Positions 27,270-35,238 of a stretch of DNA of 64,000 nucleotides are shown one piece after another. Source of the DNA: Aureimonas pseudogalii (GTDB taxonomy: Bacteria > Pseudomonadota > Alphaproteobacteria > Rhizobiales > Rhizobiaceae); assembly GCF_014196835.1 (NCBI RefSeq), contig NZ_JACIEK010000001.1:682001-746000 (forward strand), written 5' to 3'. Made by a program: the position numbers and the translations under genes. How positions within the stretch are numbered: position 1 is the first letter of the stretch; each line of letters opens with the position of its first letter. The notes under the pieces are model-generated. The model ran no database searches and was not told the DNA's origin. It saw nothing but the letters and a program-made list of their open reading frames with translations.

Positions 27270-28523
27270 TTACTGGTTCAGCTGGGTGGGCGCGGGCGAG
27301 GATTCGCCCGTTTCGGTCGAGGGCCGGGGCGGCGGCGCCGGTGCGGCACCCATTCCCGGCATGGCGTCGTGGTTCATGCCGGGGATGGAGTGCCCGCCAT
27401 GGTCGGCGTCGTTGCCGACCGGACCGCTGGCGTCCGGCTGCATGCCTTCGGGCTGGTCGGCCGAGCGGGGCGTGCGGTCGGTGGCCGGGAAGGTCGCGCC
27501 CTGCGCCTCGGCGTTGCCATGGCCCGCGCCGTAGCCGAAGCCGTCGAAGGCGCCGGCCCGGTCGTAGATCAGCCGCTCGCGGTTGGCCTCGTGGTTTTCG
27601 GCAACGCCCCCGGACATGTCGACATGCATCATCTCCTGCATGCACATCTTGCCGGGCTGGACGCACATGCCGAGGATCGCCTGATACAGGCCGCCGTCGA
27701 CGGAGCCGAAATAGCGCACCGGATCGTTCTCGCTGGGCGCTGCGACGTTCATGTAGCCGGTGCGGTCAAGCGGCTGGCCTTCGGCCTTCACCTTGGCCAC
27801 CCAGGCGTCGAAGTCGCCGGCCGAGAGCCCGTGGAACTTGAAGCGCATGCGCGAGAAGCCCGGCCCGCTGTAGTTGGCCGAGAAGCCGTCGTAGACGCCG
27901 GGCTCGTTCATCACGGCGTGAAGCTTCGTCTCCATGCCGGGCATGGCGTAGATCTGGCCGGCGAGCGCGGGGATGAAGAACGAGTTCATGATCGCCGAGG
28001 AGGTGATCTTGAAGTTGATCGGCGTGTCCACCGGCGCCGCCAGCTCGTTGACCGTGGCGACGCCGAGCTCGGGGTAGATGAACATCCACTTCCAGTCGAG
28101 CGCGACCACCTCGACGGTCAGCGGCCTGGTCTCCTGCGTGACGGGGCGCGCGGCGTCGATGCGCTCGAGCGGGCGGTAGGGATCGAGGAGATGCGTCGAG
28201 ATCCAGGTCAGCGCGCCGAGCGCGATGATGATGAGCAGCGGCGCCGTCCAGATCAGCACCTCCAGGCCGGTGGAATGATGCCAGTCGGGATCGTAGGTCG
28301 CGGCCTTGTTGGAGGCGCGGTAGCGCCACGCGAAGAGCAGCGTCGCCGCGATCACCGGCACGATGATGAGGAGCATGAGGAGCGTCGACACGACGATGAG
28401 GTCGCGCTGCTGCGTGGCGACGTGCCCGGCGGGCGACATCACCACCATGTTGCAGCCGCCCAGAAGGGCGAGAAGCGGAAGCATCCCGAGGATGCGCAGG
28501 AATTTGCCTGGCAAGACGACCAT
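27270..28523 (-). CDS. cyoA: Cytochrome bo quinol oxidase subunit II (lipoprotein) with long C-terminal tail
   Basis: Subunit II of the quinol oxidase, exported as a lipoprotein: the lipobox LLGGC places the modified Cys at residue 24. Two membrane helices follow, then a cupredoxin domain ([34 protein letters not shown]) that lacks the CuA ligands, as expected for a quinol rather than cytochrome c oxidase. The ATG at 28523 follows GGAG. An open frame continues upstream to 28724 but overlaps the promoter. The 417-aa product is about 100 residues longer than E. coli CyoA, ending in a Met/His/Pro-rich tail with [17 protein letters not shown]. Confidence 0.94.
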   Translation of the reverse strand: MVVLPGKFLRILGMLPLLALLGGCNMVVMSPAGHVATQQRDLIVVSTLLMLLIIVPVIAATLLFAWRYRASNKAATYDPDWHHSTGLEVLIWTAPLLIIIALGALTWISTHLLDPYRPLERIDAARPVTQETRPLTVEVVALDWKWMFIYPELGVATVNELAAPVDTPINFKITSSAIMNSFFIPALAGQIYAMPGMETKLHAVMNEPGVYDGFSANYSGPGFSRMRFKFHGLSAGDFDAWVAKVKAEGQPLDRTGYMNVAAPSENDPVRYFGSVDGGLYQAILGMCVQPGKMCMQEMMHVDMSGGVAENHEANRERLIYDRAGAFDGFGYGAGHGNAEAQGATFPATDRTPRSADQPEGMQPDASGPVGNDADHGGHSIPGMNHDAMPGMGAAPAPPPRPSTETGESSPAPTQLNQ

Positions 28524-28575
28524 CCGAGCTCCAGTGCGATTGCCGCCATGTACGGTCTCGCCTTCCGGAATGGGA

Positions 28576-28592
28576 TTGGACGTTTTGTCCAA
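28576..28592. promoter_or_regulatory. Operator-like inverted repeat TTGGACGTTTTGTCCAA
   Basis: Perfect 6-bp arms separated by 5 bp, located 53 bp upstream of the cyoA start and 110 bp upstream of the divergent MFS gene. It is in the right place to regulate either. It does not match the FNR half-site TTGAT, and no regulator can be named. Confidence 0.45.
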
Positions 28593-28603
28593 CCCGCAAC
28601 CGT

Positions 28604-28633
28604 TTGACGGTGACCGGCCATGCACCCTATGCC
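28604..28633 (+). promoter_or_regulatory. Possible sigma-70 promoter of the MFS gene
   Basis: TTGACG at 28604-28609 and TATGCC at 28628-28633 are separated by 18 bp and precede the MFS start by about 70 bp. The -10 is weak. Confidence 0.3.
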
Positions 28634-28701
28634 CATATAGCAGAACGGCGGACGGCACCACGCGGCGCGGCTTCGCCCCGGACGGCAGGAGACCAAGCGG
28701 C

Positions 28702-30033
28702 ATGACCACGGCAACCCAAGGCAAGGCCTCGTCGACGCAGCTGGAGAACGATGCGCGTCAGGTGTCGTCGGACGGGCACATCTCGCCGGCCGAGATCGCC
28801 ATCGGCGTGGTGATCGGCCGCGCCTCGGAGGCCTTCGACTTCTTCGTCTTCGGCCTCGCCTGCATCCTCGTCTTCCCCGCCCTCGTCTTTCCCTTCGCCG
28901 ACCACCTGACGGGCACGCTCTATTCCTTCGCCATCTTCGGCCTCGCCTTCGTGGTGCGTCCGTTCGGAACCGTGCTCTTCACCGAGATCGACCGGCGCCA
29001 CGGGCGCGGCGTCAAGCTGACGATCGCGTTGTTCCTCCTCGGCGGCTCCACCGCCTTCATCGCCTTCCTGCCGGGCTACGAGACGATCGGCGCCTGGTCG
29101 ATCGTGGCGCTCGCCGTGTTCCGCGCCGGCCAGGGCTTCGCGCTCGGCGGCGCCTCGGACGGTCTCGCCTCGCTCCTCGCGCTCAACGTGCCCGAGAACC
29201 GCCGCGGCTGGTACGCCATGGTGCCGCAGCTCGGCGGCCCCATCGGCTTCATCCTCGCCAGCGCGCTCTTCGCCTTCTTCACGCTCAACCTCGCCACCGA
29301 GGACTTCATCGGCTGGGGCTGGCGCTATCCGTTCTTCGTCGCCTTCACGATCAACGTCGTGGCGCTCTTCGCGCGGCTGCGCCTCATCGCGACCGAGGAA
29401 TTCGTGCAGATGTACCAGCGCCGCGACCTGGTTCCGGTGCGCGTCGCCGACCTCTGGCGCGTCCAGGGCCGGGCCATCATCCTCGGCGCCTTCGTGCCGC
29501 TGGCGAGCTTCGCGCTCTTCCACCTCGTGACGATCTTCCCGCTCTCCTACATCGACAACTTCTCCAACCGCGCGCCCGGCGAGTTCCTGCTGATCCAGAC
29601 CGGCGGGGCGGTGGTCTGCCTGATCTGCACCATCCTGTCGGGCACGGTCGCCGACCGCATCGGTCGCCGCCGCCTGATCGGCATCTGCGCCGTCGCCATC
29701 GCGGCCTTCTCGGTGGTGACGCCCTTCCTTCTCGGCGGCGACATCGCGGGACAGACGGCCTTCGTCTTCATCGGCTTCGCGCTTCTGGGCTTCGCCCACG
29801 GCCAGTCGGCCGGCGCCACCGCGTCGAACTTCTCGAGCCAGAACCGCTACACCGGCTCGGCGCTCACCACCGACTTCGCTTGGCTGATCGGCGCCGGCTT
29901 CGCGCCGCTGGTCGCACTCGGCTTCTCGTCGAGGTTCGGGCTCGCGGCCGTCGGCCTCTACCTCCTGTCCGGCGCGGTCTGCACGCTGCTGGCGCTCGCC
30001 TACAACAAGCGGCTGGGATTGCGGGACGCCTGA
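28702..30033 (+). CDS. MFS transporter, metabolite:proton symporter-like
   Basis: Inner-membrane secondary transporter, 443 aa with about 12 helices. The start IGVVIGRASEAFDFFVFGLA, the loop TEIDRRHGRGVKLT between helices 2 and 3, and TVADRIGRRRLIG between helices 8 and 9 are typical of the MHS branch that takes up organic acids, betaine or other metabolites with protons. ATG at 28702 follows AGGAGACC. Divergent from cyoA with an operator-like repeat between. Substrate cannot be read from sequence. Confidence 0.87.
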   Translation: MTTATQGKASSTQLENDARQVSSDGHISPAEIAIGVVIGRASEAFDFFVFGLACILVFPALVFPFADHLTGTLYSFAIFGLAFVVRPFGTVLFTEIDRRHGRGVKLTIALFLLGGSTAFIAFLPGYETIGAWSIVALAVFRAGQGFALGGASDGLASLLALNVPENRRGWYAMVPQLGGPIGFILASALFAFFTLNLATEDFIGWGWRYPFFVAFTINVVALFARLRLIATEEFVQMYQRRDLVPVRVADLWRVQGRAIILGAFVPLASFALFHLVTIFPLSYIDNFSNRAPGEFLLIQTGGAVVCLICTILSGTVADRIGRRRLIGICAVAIAAFSVVTPFLLGGDIAGQTAFVFIGFALLGFAHGQSAGATASNFSSQNRYTGSALTTDFAWLIGAGFAPLVALGFSSRFGLAAVGLYLLSGAVCTLLALAYNKRLGLRDA

Positions 30034-30055
30034 GCCGCGTCGTAGAAGGTCGGCC

Positions 30056-30301
30056 ATGCCCGTACAGACCCTCTACATCGTCCAGCAGTTCGAGAAGATG
30101 GGCAAGCGCCTCATCGCCGGGCGTCAGATGACCTTCAAGAGCGCGGGCGAGGCATCCGCCCGCGCCGACCGCGACGCCTCGCGCACCGTCGGCGTGGTGG
30201 CGATCCAGCAAACGGTGGACACCGACACCGGCGAGGTGCTGGAGGAGCCGGTGGTGCTGGCCCGGCACGGCGAGCTTCCCGCCGAGTTCGATCCGAATTG
30301 A
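30056..30301 (+). CDS. Conserved small protein of unknown function
   Basis: An 81-residue soluble protein, start MPVQTLYIVQQFEKMGKRL, middle GEASARADRDASR, end ARHGELPAEFDPN. It looks like an alpha/beta fold with no membrane segment or signal. It follows the MFS gene by 22 bp with GAAGGTCGG upstream, and its stop overlaps the TTG start of the next gene, so the three may be one transcript. The family is not recognised; the coding case rests on overlap, spacing and sensible composition. Confidence 0.65.
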   Translation: MPVQTLYIVQQFEKMGKRLIAGRQMTFKSAGEASARADRDASRTVGVVAIQQTVDTDTGEVLEEPVVLARHGELPAEFDPN

Positions 30302-30756
30302 CCGCGCCGCCCGGCGCGCCGGACGATAGGCCCCCTCGCCTCTCGCCCCCTTCATCCGCGATCGAGCCGACGATCCCCGGCCGGCCCGCCGCGGGTCCCT
30401 TCGCACGGCTCGCCTACCGCGCGCTCGGCCTCGTGTTCCTGGCGCTCGCCGTCGCCGGCATCGTTCTGCCGGGCCTGCCGGCGACGCCCTTCCTGCTCCT
30501 CTGCGTCTGGGCCTTCGGCCGCGGCGCCCCGGCCTGGGCGGCGCGCGTCGAGGCCCATCCCCATCTCGGCCCGCCCCTGCGCAACTGGCGCGAGCGTGGC
30601 GTGGTGCCGAGGGGCGCCAAGATCCTGGCGATCGCCTCGATGGCGGCGAGCCTCGCCCTCCTCTGGCACAGGGGCGTGGCGACGCCCGTGCTGCTCGCCG
30701 TCGCCGCCGTGCTGGTGGGGGTCGCCGTCTTCCTTCTCTCACGCCCCTCGCGCTAA
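30298..30756 (+). CDS. DUF454 (YbaN-like) inner-membrane protein
   Basis: A 152-residue membrane protein. The core ALGLVFLALAVAGIVLPGLP and the following TPFLLLCVWAFGRGAPAW, then RNWRERGVVPRGAKILAIAS, match the DUF454/YbaN family. The last third forms two close helices. The start is a TTG at 30298 overlapping the upstream stop codon. The first 30 residues are Pro-rich and probably cytoplasmic. Role unknown. Confidence 0.8.
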   Translation: MTAPPGAPDDRPPRLSPPSSAIEPTIPGRPAAGPFARLAYRALGLVFLALAVAGIVLPGLPATPFLLLCVWAFGRGAPAWAARVEAHPHLGPPLRNWRERGVVPRGAKILAIASMAASLALLWHRGVATPVLLAVAAVLVGVAVFLLSRPSR

Positions 30757-31159
30757 GTCCCGGTTCTGCAGCCGGACGGCCCGGCGTCAGGCCGATGCAA
30801 GCCCGTGTCGGCACGATCGGCTTGGCATCATGGAGGGCGCCCATGCACCGGTTCACCCGATTTCTCCGTCTCGGCTTCGGCGGCTCATTGCGGGGCGACG
30901 ATCGTTCGCCGGTCCCCGCGATGATCGACCTCCTGCGGCGGCGGCGGCGGCGTTCGCGCGCGCGAAGCTTCTACTGAACCGCGGCCGTTTCCGCCGTCTC
31001 CTTCCCAGCTCGACCTGCCCGATCGAACTATACGAAAGCGTATAGCGGCGGCGACGTCATCGACATCTTCGGCCCCTATCGCAAGCGTCGCGCGGTCCGA
31101 CGAGACCCCGCGATCCTCGTGCCGGCCCGCCATTCACGGCCAGCGCCGATGCTGCCGGA
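30757..31159. other. Intergenic region upstream of the eptA-like gene
   Basis: This 403-bp gap holds the palindrome at 31028-31045 and a short (CGG) trinucleotide run near 30934-30951. An Arg-rich 44-codon ORF at 30843-30977 lacks a convincing ribosome site and is probably not a gene. The promoter of the eptA-dgkA pair should lie here. Confidence 0.6.
31028..31045. promoter_or_regulatory. Operator-like palindrome CTATACGAAAGCGTATAG
   Basis: Perfect 7-bp arms with a 4-bp spacer, 115 bp upstream of the eptA-like start. It may be a regulator binding site for the lipid A modification genes; the regulator is unknown. Confidence 0.45.
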
Positions 31160-32827
31160 ATGTCGCCGCCCATGCCTCTGCACCGCCCCCGCCTCGCCAG
31201 CGCCACGCTGACGTTTCTCGTCTCGGCCGTCCTGCTGCTCGGCTTCAACCGGACCTTCTGGCACAAGGGCCTCGGCTATTTCGCAGGCCACGAGGCGCAG
31301 CTCGCCGCGCTCGGCGCCGGTCTCTTCATCCTCACCTTCGCGGTGCTGACGGTGTTTTCCGTCAAGTATCTCATCAAGCCGTTCTTCATCGTGCTGCTGC
31401 TCGTGGCGGCCGCCGCGTCCTACTATGTCGATACGTTCGGCATCCTCATCGATCGCGACATGATCCAGAACGTCGCGCTGACGACGCCGAGCGAGGCACG
31501 GCACCTCGTCACCGGCGCGATGGTGCGCCATCTCGCTTTCTTCGGCCTTCTGCCCTCGCTCTTGGTCGCCGGCGTCGCGGTGGTGCACCGGCCTTTTTCC
31601 GTCAAGCTGCGGCACAACACCGGCACGGTGCTGGCCTGCGTCGCGGCGGCGCTCGTCATCGTCTGGTGGAACTATCCGAGCTTCGCCTCGACCTTCCGCC
31701 GGCATCCCGACCTCATCGGCAGCTTCAATCCGGCCGCGCCGGTCGTCTCGGCGGCGAAATATGCCTACAACCGCATCGGCGAAGCCGAGCTCGGACTCAT
31801 CACCCCGCTCGGCACCGACGCGCATCAAGGCGCCGCGTCGCAGGGCGCGGCCAAGCCGTGGCTCACCGTGCTCGTGGTGGGCGAGACCGCCCGCGCGCAG
31901 AGCTTCGGCCTGAACGGAACGGGCCTCGACACGACGCCCGAACTCGCTCGGCGCGACGTCGTCCACTTCTCCGACGTCTCGTCCTGCGGCACGGCGACCG
32001 CGGTGTCCGTGCCCTGCATGTTCTCCGTGCTGTCGCGAAGCGGCTATGCCCGCACGAAGGCGCTGGCGAGCGAGAACCTTCTCGACGTTCTCGCGCATGC
32101 CGGCCTCGGCGTCTCCTGGTACGACAACGACACCGGCTCGATGCAGGTGGCCGACCGCTCCCCCTACGAGTTCCTGCCCGCCACCGACGACCCGCGCTTC
32201 TGCCGAAACGGGGAATGCCACGACGAGATCCTCGTCGATCGGCTGCGGCGCGAGATCGGGTCGGTCACCGGAAACCGCGTGATCGTGCTGCACCAGATCG
32301 GCAGCCACGGCCCCGCCTATGCGGAGCGCTACCCGGCCGAGTTCGAACGCTTCGGGCCGGCCTGCCACAGCGGCGACTTCGCCGACTGCTCGCGCGAGGA
32401 GATCGTAGCCGCCTACGACAACACGATCGTCTATACCGACCACATCCTCGCCGAGATCGTGGATCTCCTCGCCGAGCACACGGAGCTCACGACCTCGATG
32501 ATCTACGTATCGGACCACGGCGAGTCGCTCGGCGAGAACGGGATCTACCTGCATGGCGCGCCCTACTTTCTGGCGCCCTCGACACAGACGCAGGTGCCGA
32601 TGGTCGCCTGGTTCTCGCAGCCCTATCGCGAGGCCACCGGCCTCGACATGGCCTGCCTTCGCGCCGAAGCCGACACGCCGCTCTCGCACGACAACTTGTT
32701 CCACACGGTGTTGGGAATGGCGGACGTCGCCACCGGCGTGTACGATCGCTCGCTCGACGCCTTCGCCGCCTGCCGTCGCCCGCCTGCCGGGGGGCCTCTC
32801 GCCGACATCGGACGAACCGGACCATGA
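31160..32827 (+). CDS. eptA: Lipid A phosphoethanolamine transferase (EptA/MCR family)
   Basis: Inner-membrane enzyme with a periplasmic catalytic domain. It moves phosphoethanolamine from phosphatidylethanolamine to lipid A, reducing negative charge and polymyxin binding. It is 555 aa with five N-terminal helices. Catalytic features are intact: metal-ligand Glu in VVGETARAQSFG, nucleophile Thr278 in SSCGTATAVSVPCMFS, and the Asp-His pair in VSDHGESLGENG near 451. Disulfide cysteines of the EptA type are present. ATG at 31160, or 31172 four codons later. The stop overlaps dgkA (ATGA). Confidence 0.92.
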   Translation: MSPPMPLHRPRLASATLTFLVSAVLLLGFNRTFWHKGLGYFAGHEAQLAALGAGLFILTFAVLTVFSVKYLIKPFFIVLLLVAAAASYYVDTFGILIDRDMIQNVALTTPSEARHLVTGAMVRHLAFFGLLPSLLVAGVAVVHRPFSVKLRHNTGTVLACVAAALVIVWWNYPSFASTFRRHPDLIGSFNPAAPVVSAAKYAYNRIGEAELGLITPLGTDAHQGAASQGAAKPWLTVLVVGETARAQSFGLNGTGLDTTPELARRDVVHFSDVSSCGTATAVSVPCMFSVLSRSGYARTKALASENLLDVLAHAGLGVSWYDNDTGSMQVADRSPYEFLPATDDPRFCRNGECHDEILVDRLRREIGSVTGNRVIVLHQIGSHGPAYAERYPAEFERFGPACHSGDFADCSREEIVAAYDNTIVYTDHILAEIVDLLAEHTELTTSMIYVSDHGESLGENGIYLHGAPYFLAPSTQTQVPMVAWFSQPYREATGLDMACLRAEADTPLSHDNLFHTVLGMADVATGVYDRSLDAFAACRRPPAGGPLADIGRTGP

Positions 32828-33213
32828 GCCTCGACCTTTCCGACCGCAAGCTCGCCGGCAAGAAGCGCGGTCTCGACCATCTCCTGTCGGCAGCGGGCTA
32901 TTCGCTCGGCGGCTTTCGCCGCATGCTCGGCGAGACGGCGTTCCGCCACGAGCTCGCGGCCGCCGCAGTGGTCTTCGTGCTGTTCGCGCTGCGCGGCGCG
33001 GAGGTGGCGAGCTACCTGACGCAAGGGGTGCTGATCCTCGTGCTGATGGCCTGCGAGGCGCTGAACACGGCGATCGAGATCATCGTCGACAGGGTGTCGC
33101 CGGAGATCTCGGAATTCGCCCGCCACGCCAAAGATCTCGGATCCTTCGCGGTGTTCTGCCTTCTCGCCGCCAACGGCGCCTATGCCGCGAGCGTATTGAT
33201 CGCCGGCGCCTAG
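32824..33213 (+). CDS. dgkA: Diacylglycerol kinase DgkA
   Basis: Integral membrane kinase that phosphorylates diacylglycerol to phosphatidic acid. It is 129 aa with three membrane helices, an N-terminal amphipathic stretch, and the family motifs ETAFRHELAAA and CEALNTAIEIIVDRVSPE. It overlaps eptA by 4 bp. This pairing makes sense: phosphoethanolamine transfer leaves diacylglycerol behind, which DgkA recycles. Its stop overlaps the stop of the convergent ABC exporter gene. Confidence 0.93.
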   Translation: MSLDLSDRKLAGKKRGLDHLLSAAGYSLGGFRRMLGETAFRHELAAAAVVFVLFALRGAEVASYLTQGVLILVLMACEALNTAIEIIVDRVSPEISEFARHAKDLGSFAVFCLLAANGAYAASVLIAGA

Positions 33214-34931
33214 CGGTAGCCCTGCGCCTGCAGCGCGAAGAGTTCGGCGTAGCGGCCGGGCCGGCCGACGAGATCGTCGTGCGTGCCAGAGGCCTCGACC
33301 CGCCCGTCCGCCAGCACGAGGATGCGGTCGGCCATGCGCACGCTGGAGAAGCGATGCGAGATGAGGACGGCGGTGCGCCCGGCGCTGAGGTCGCGGAAGC
33401 GCTCGAAGACCTCGACCTCGGCGCGCGCGTCGAGCGCGGCGGTCGGCTCGTCGAGGATCAGCACCTGCGCCTCGCGCATGTAGGCGCGGGCGATGGCGAT
33501 CTTCTGCCACTCGCCGCCCGAGAGCTCGACCCCGTTGGTGAAGCGCTTGCCGACCATCTGCTCGTAGCCCTCGGGCAGCCGGGCGACGACGCCGTCGGCG
33601 AGGCTGCGCGCCGCCGCCGTTTCGATCCGCGTCCGGTCCTCGCGTGCCTCGATGCGCCCGACCGCGATGTTCTCGCCGGCGCTCATGTTGTAGCGCACGA
33701 AATCCTGGAAGATCACGCCGATCTCGGCGCGCAGCGCGGCTGGGTCGTGCTCCCGCAGATCCCGCCCGTCGAGAAGGATGCGGCCTTCGGTGGGGTCGTA
33801 GAGCCGGGCGAGAAGCTTGACCAGCGTCGTCTTGCCGGCGCCGTTCTCGCCCACCAGCGCCAGGACCTCGCCCGCCCGCAGCGTGAAGGAAAGGTGGCGC
33901 ACGGCCCAGCGCTCCGAGCCCGGATAGCGGAAGCCGACGTCCTCGAACACGAAACCCCCATGGATCGGCCGGGGCACGGGCACCGGCGCAGCGGGCGCGG
34001 CGATGCCGGGGCGCACGGCGAAGAAGGAGAAGAGATCGTTGAGATAGAGCGCCTGTCCCGCGGTGGAGGAGAAGCTCGCGAGCAGCCCTTCGAGAAGCCC
34101 GCGCAGCCGCAGGAACGAGCCGGCGAGAAACGACAGGTCGCCGACGCTGAACGGCCCCGCGACGGTGCGCCAGACGATGGCGGCATAGGCGGCGTAGTAG
34201 CCGATCGTGCCGAGCGCCGTGAACAGCGCGCCCCAGCTCGCGCGGCGCAGCGCCAGCGCCCGGTTGTCTGCGAAGAAGCGGGCCGAGAGGGCGCGGTAGC
34301 GCGCGACGAGGAAGTCGTCGAGCCCGAAGATGCGCACCTCCTTGGCCGTCTCGACGCTCGCCGCCGTCTGGCGGACGTAGTCGAGCTCGCGCCGCTCGGG
34401 CGTCGTCGCATAGGCGAGCCGGTAGCTCTCGGCGTTGAAGTGGAACTCGCCGAGGAAGCCGGGCACCAGCGCCAGCGCCAGCAGCAGGATCAGCCAGGGC
34501 GCGTAGGCGAGGAGCCCGACGACCAGGCTTGCCACCGTCACGAGGTCCTGCACCTGCGCGAAGATCTGGCTGAGCAGCGTCATGCGCCCGCTCGTCTGGC
34601 GGCGGGCGCGCTCCAGCCGGTTCTGGAAGTCGGCATCCTCGAAGGTCTGGAGGTCGAGCGTCGCGGCATGCTCCATCAACCGGACGCTGGAGACGATCGA
34701 GACGCGCTCGGTCAGGAGGCTCTCGGTGAAGGTGACGACGCGCCCGAGGAGGTCGGCGACGACGGCGAGCGCGAACTCGGCGAGAAGCAGCAGCGCGATG
34801 CGATCGAGAAGGCCGGCAGCGATCCAATCGCCCAGGCTCTCGGGGCGATCGGCCAAGCCGGCGAGCCGCACCACCTCGTCGACGATGAGCTTGGCGACGA
34901 AGAGCGCGGCCACCGGCTGCAGCGCGCGCAC
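33210..34931 (-). CDS. ABC exporter (membrane domain plus ATPase), 5' end uncertain
   Basis: Half-transporter of the exporter type. About five membrane helices remain, then an ATPase domain with Walker A GENGAGKTT near residue 360, signature ELSGGEWQK and Walker B VLILDEPTAALDA. The GTG at 34931 is the only standard start in frame, giving 573 aa. The same frame stays open to 35165 and encodes a plausible N-terminus (KPVEERFPLAAPV, LPPFLRLVWQASPWLTAL) without any ATG, GTG or TTG. An ATG at 35169 begins in another frame. A frameshift between about 35130 and 35165, or a sequence error, would join them. Substrate unknown. Confidence 0.8.
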   Translation of the reverse strand: MRALQPVAALFVAKLIVDEVVRLAGLADRPESLGDWIAAGLLDRIALLLLAEFALAVVADLLGRVVTFTESLLTERVSIVSSVRLMEHAATLDLQTFEDADFQNRLERARRQTSGRMTLLSQIFAQVQDLVTVASLVVGLLAYAPWLILLLALALVPGFLGEFHFNAESYRLAYATTPERRELDYVRQTAASVETAKEVRIFGLDDFLVARYRALSARFFADNRALALRRASWGALFTALGTIGYYAAYAAIVWRTVAGPFSVGDLSFLAGSFLRLRGLLEGLLASFSSTAGQALYLNDLFSFFAVRPGIAAPAAPVPVPRPIHGGFVFEDVGFRYPGSERWAVRHLSFTLRAGEVLALVGENGAGKTTLVKLLARLYDPTEGRILLDGRDLREHDPAALRAEIGVIFQDFVRYNMSAGENIAVGRIEAREDRTRIETAAARSLADGVVARLPEGYEQMVGKRFTNGVELSGGEWQKIAIARAYMREAQVLILDEPTAALDARAEVEVFERFRDLSAGRTAVLISHRFSSVRMADRILVLADGRVEASGTHDDLVGRPGRYAELFALQAQGYR

Positions 34932-35238
34932 CAGACGGAGGGCGCCCGACAGCGCGGTCAGCCAGGGGCTCGCCTGCCAGACGAGGCGCAGGAATGGCGG
35001 CAGGTTGCGCAGCGCGCCGAAGCGCTGGCGGAAGGTGACGGGTGCGGCCAGGGGGAAGCGTTCCTCGACGGGTTTCGGGCGGGTGCGCGGTCGGGCCGAC
35101 GCACATGGGGTCGCCTCAGGGCCCTCGTCTGCCGCATGGTTGGGACGGGGAAGCCGACTCGGCCGTCATTGGAAACGTTCTAACACGACTCGCTCCCGTC
35201 GCATCCCTCTCTCCCACCTGCGCACGCAGGGTTCGCCG

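Noticed and set aside
24590-27841. 1083-codon plus-strand frame
   Set aside because: Antisense to cyoC and cyoB; translation is Asp/His/Arg-rich without any domain, while the other strand is fully conserved oxidase.
30795-30977. Arg-rich short ORF with a (CGG)n run
   Set aside because: Weak ribosome site, low-complexity content, and no family similarity; the run explains the Arg stretch.
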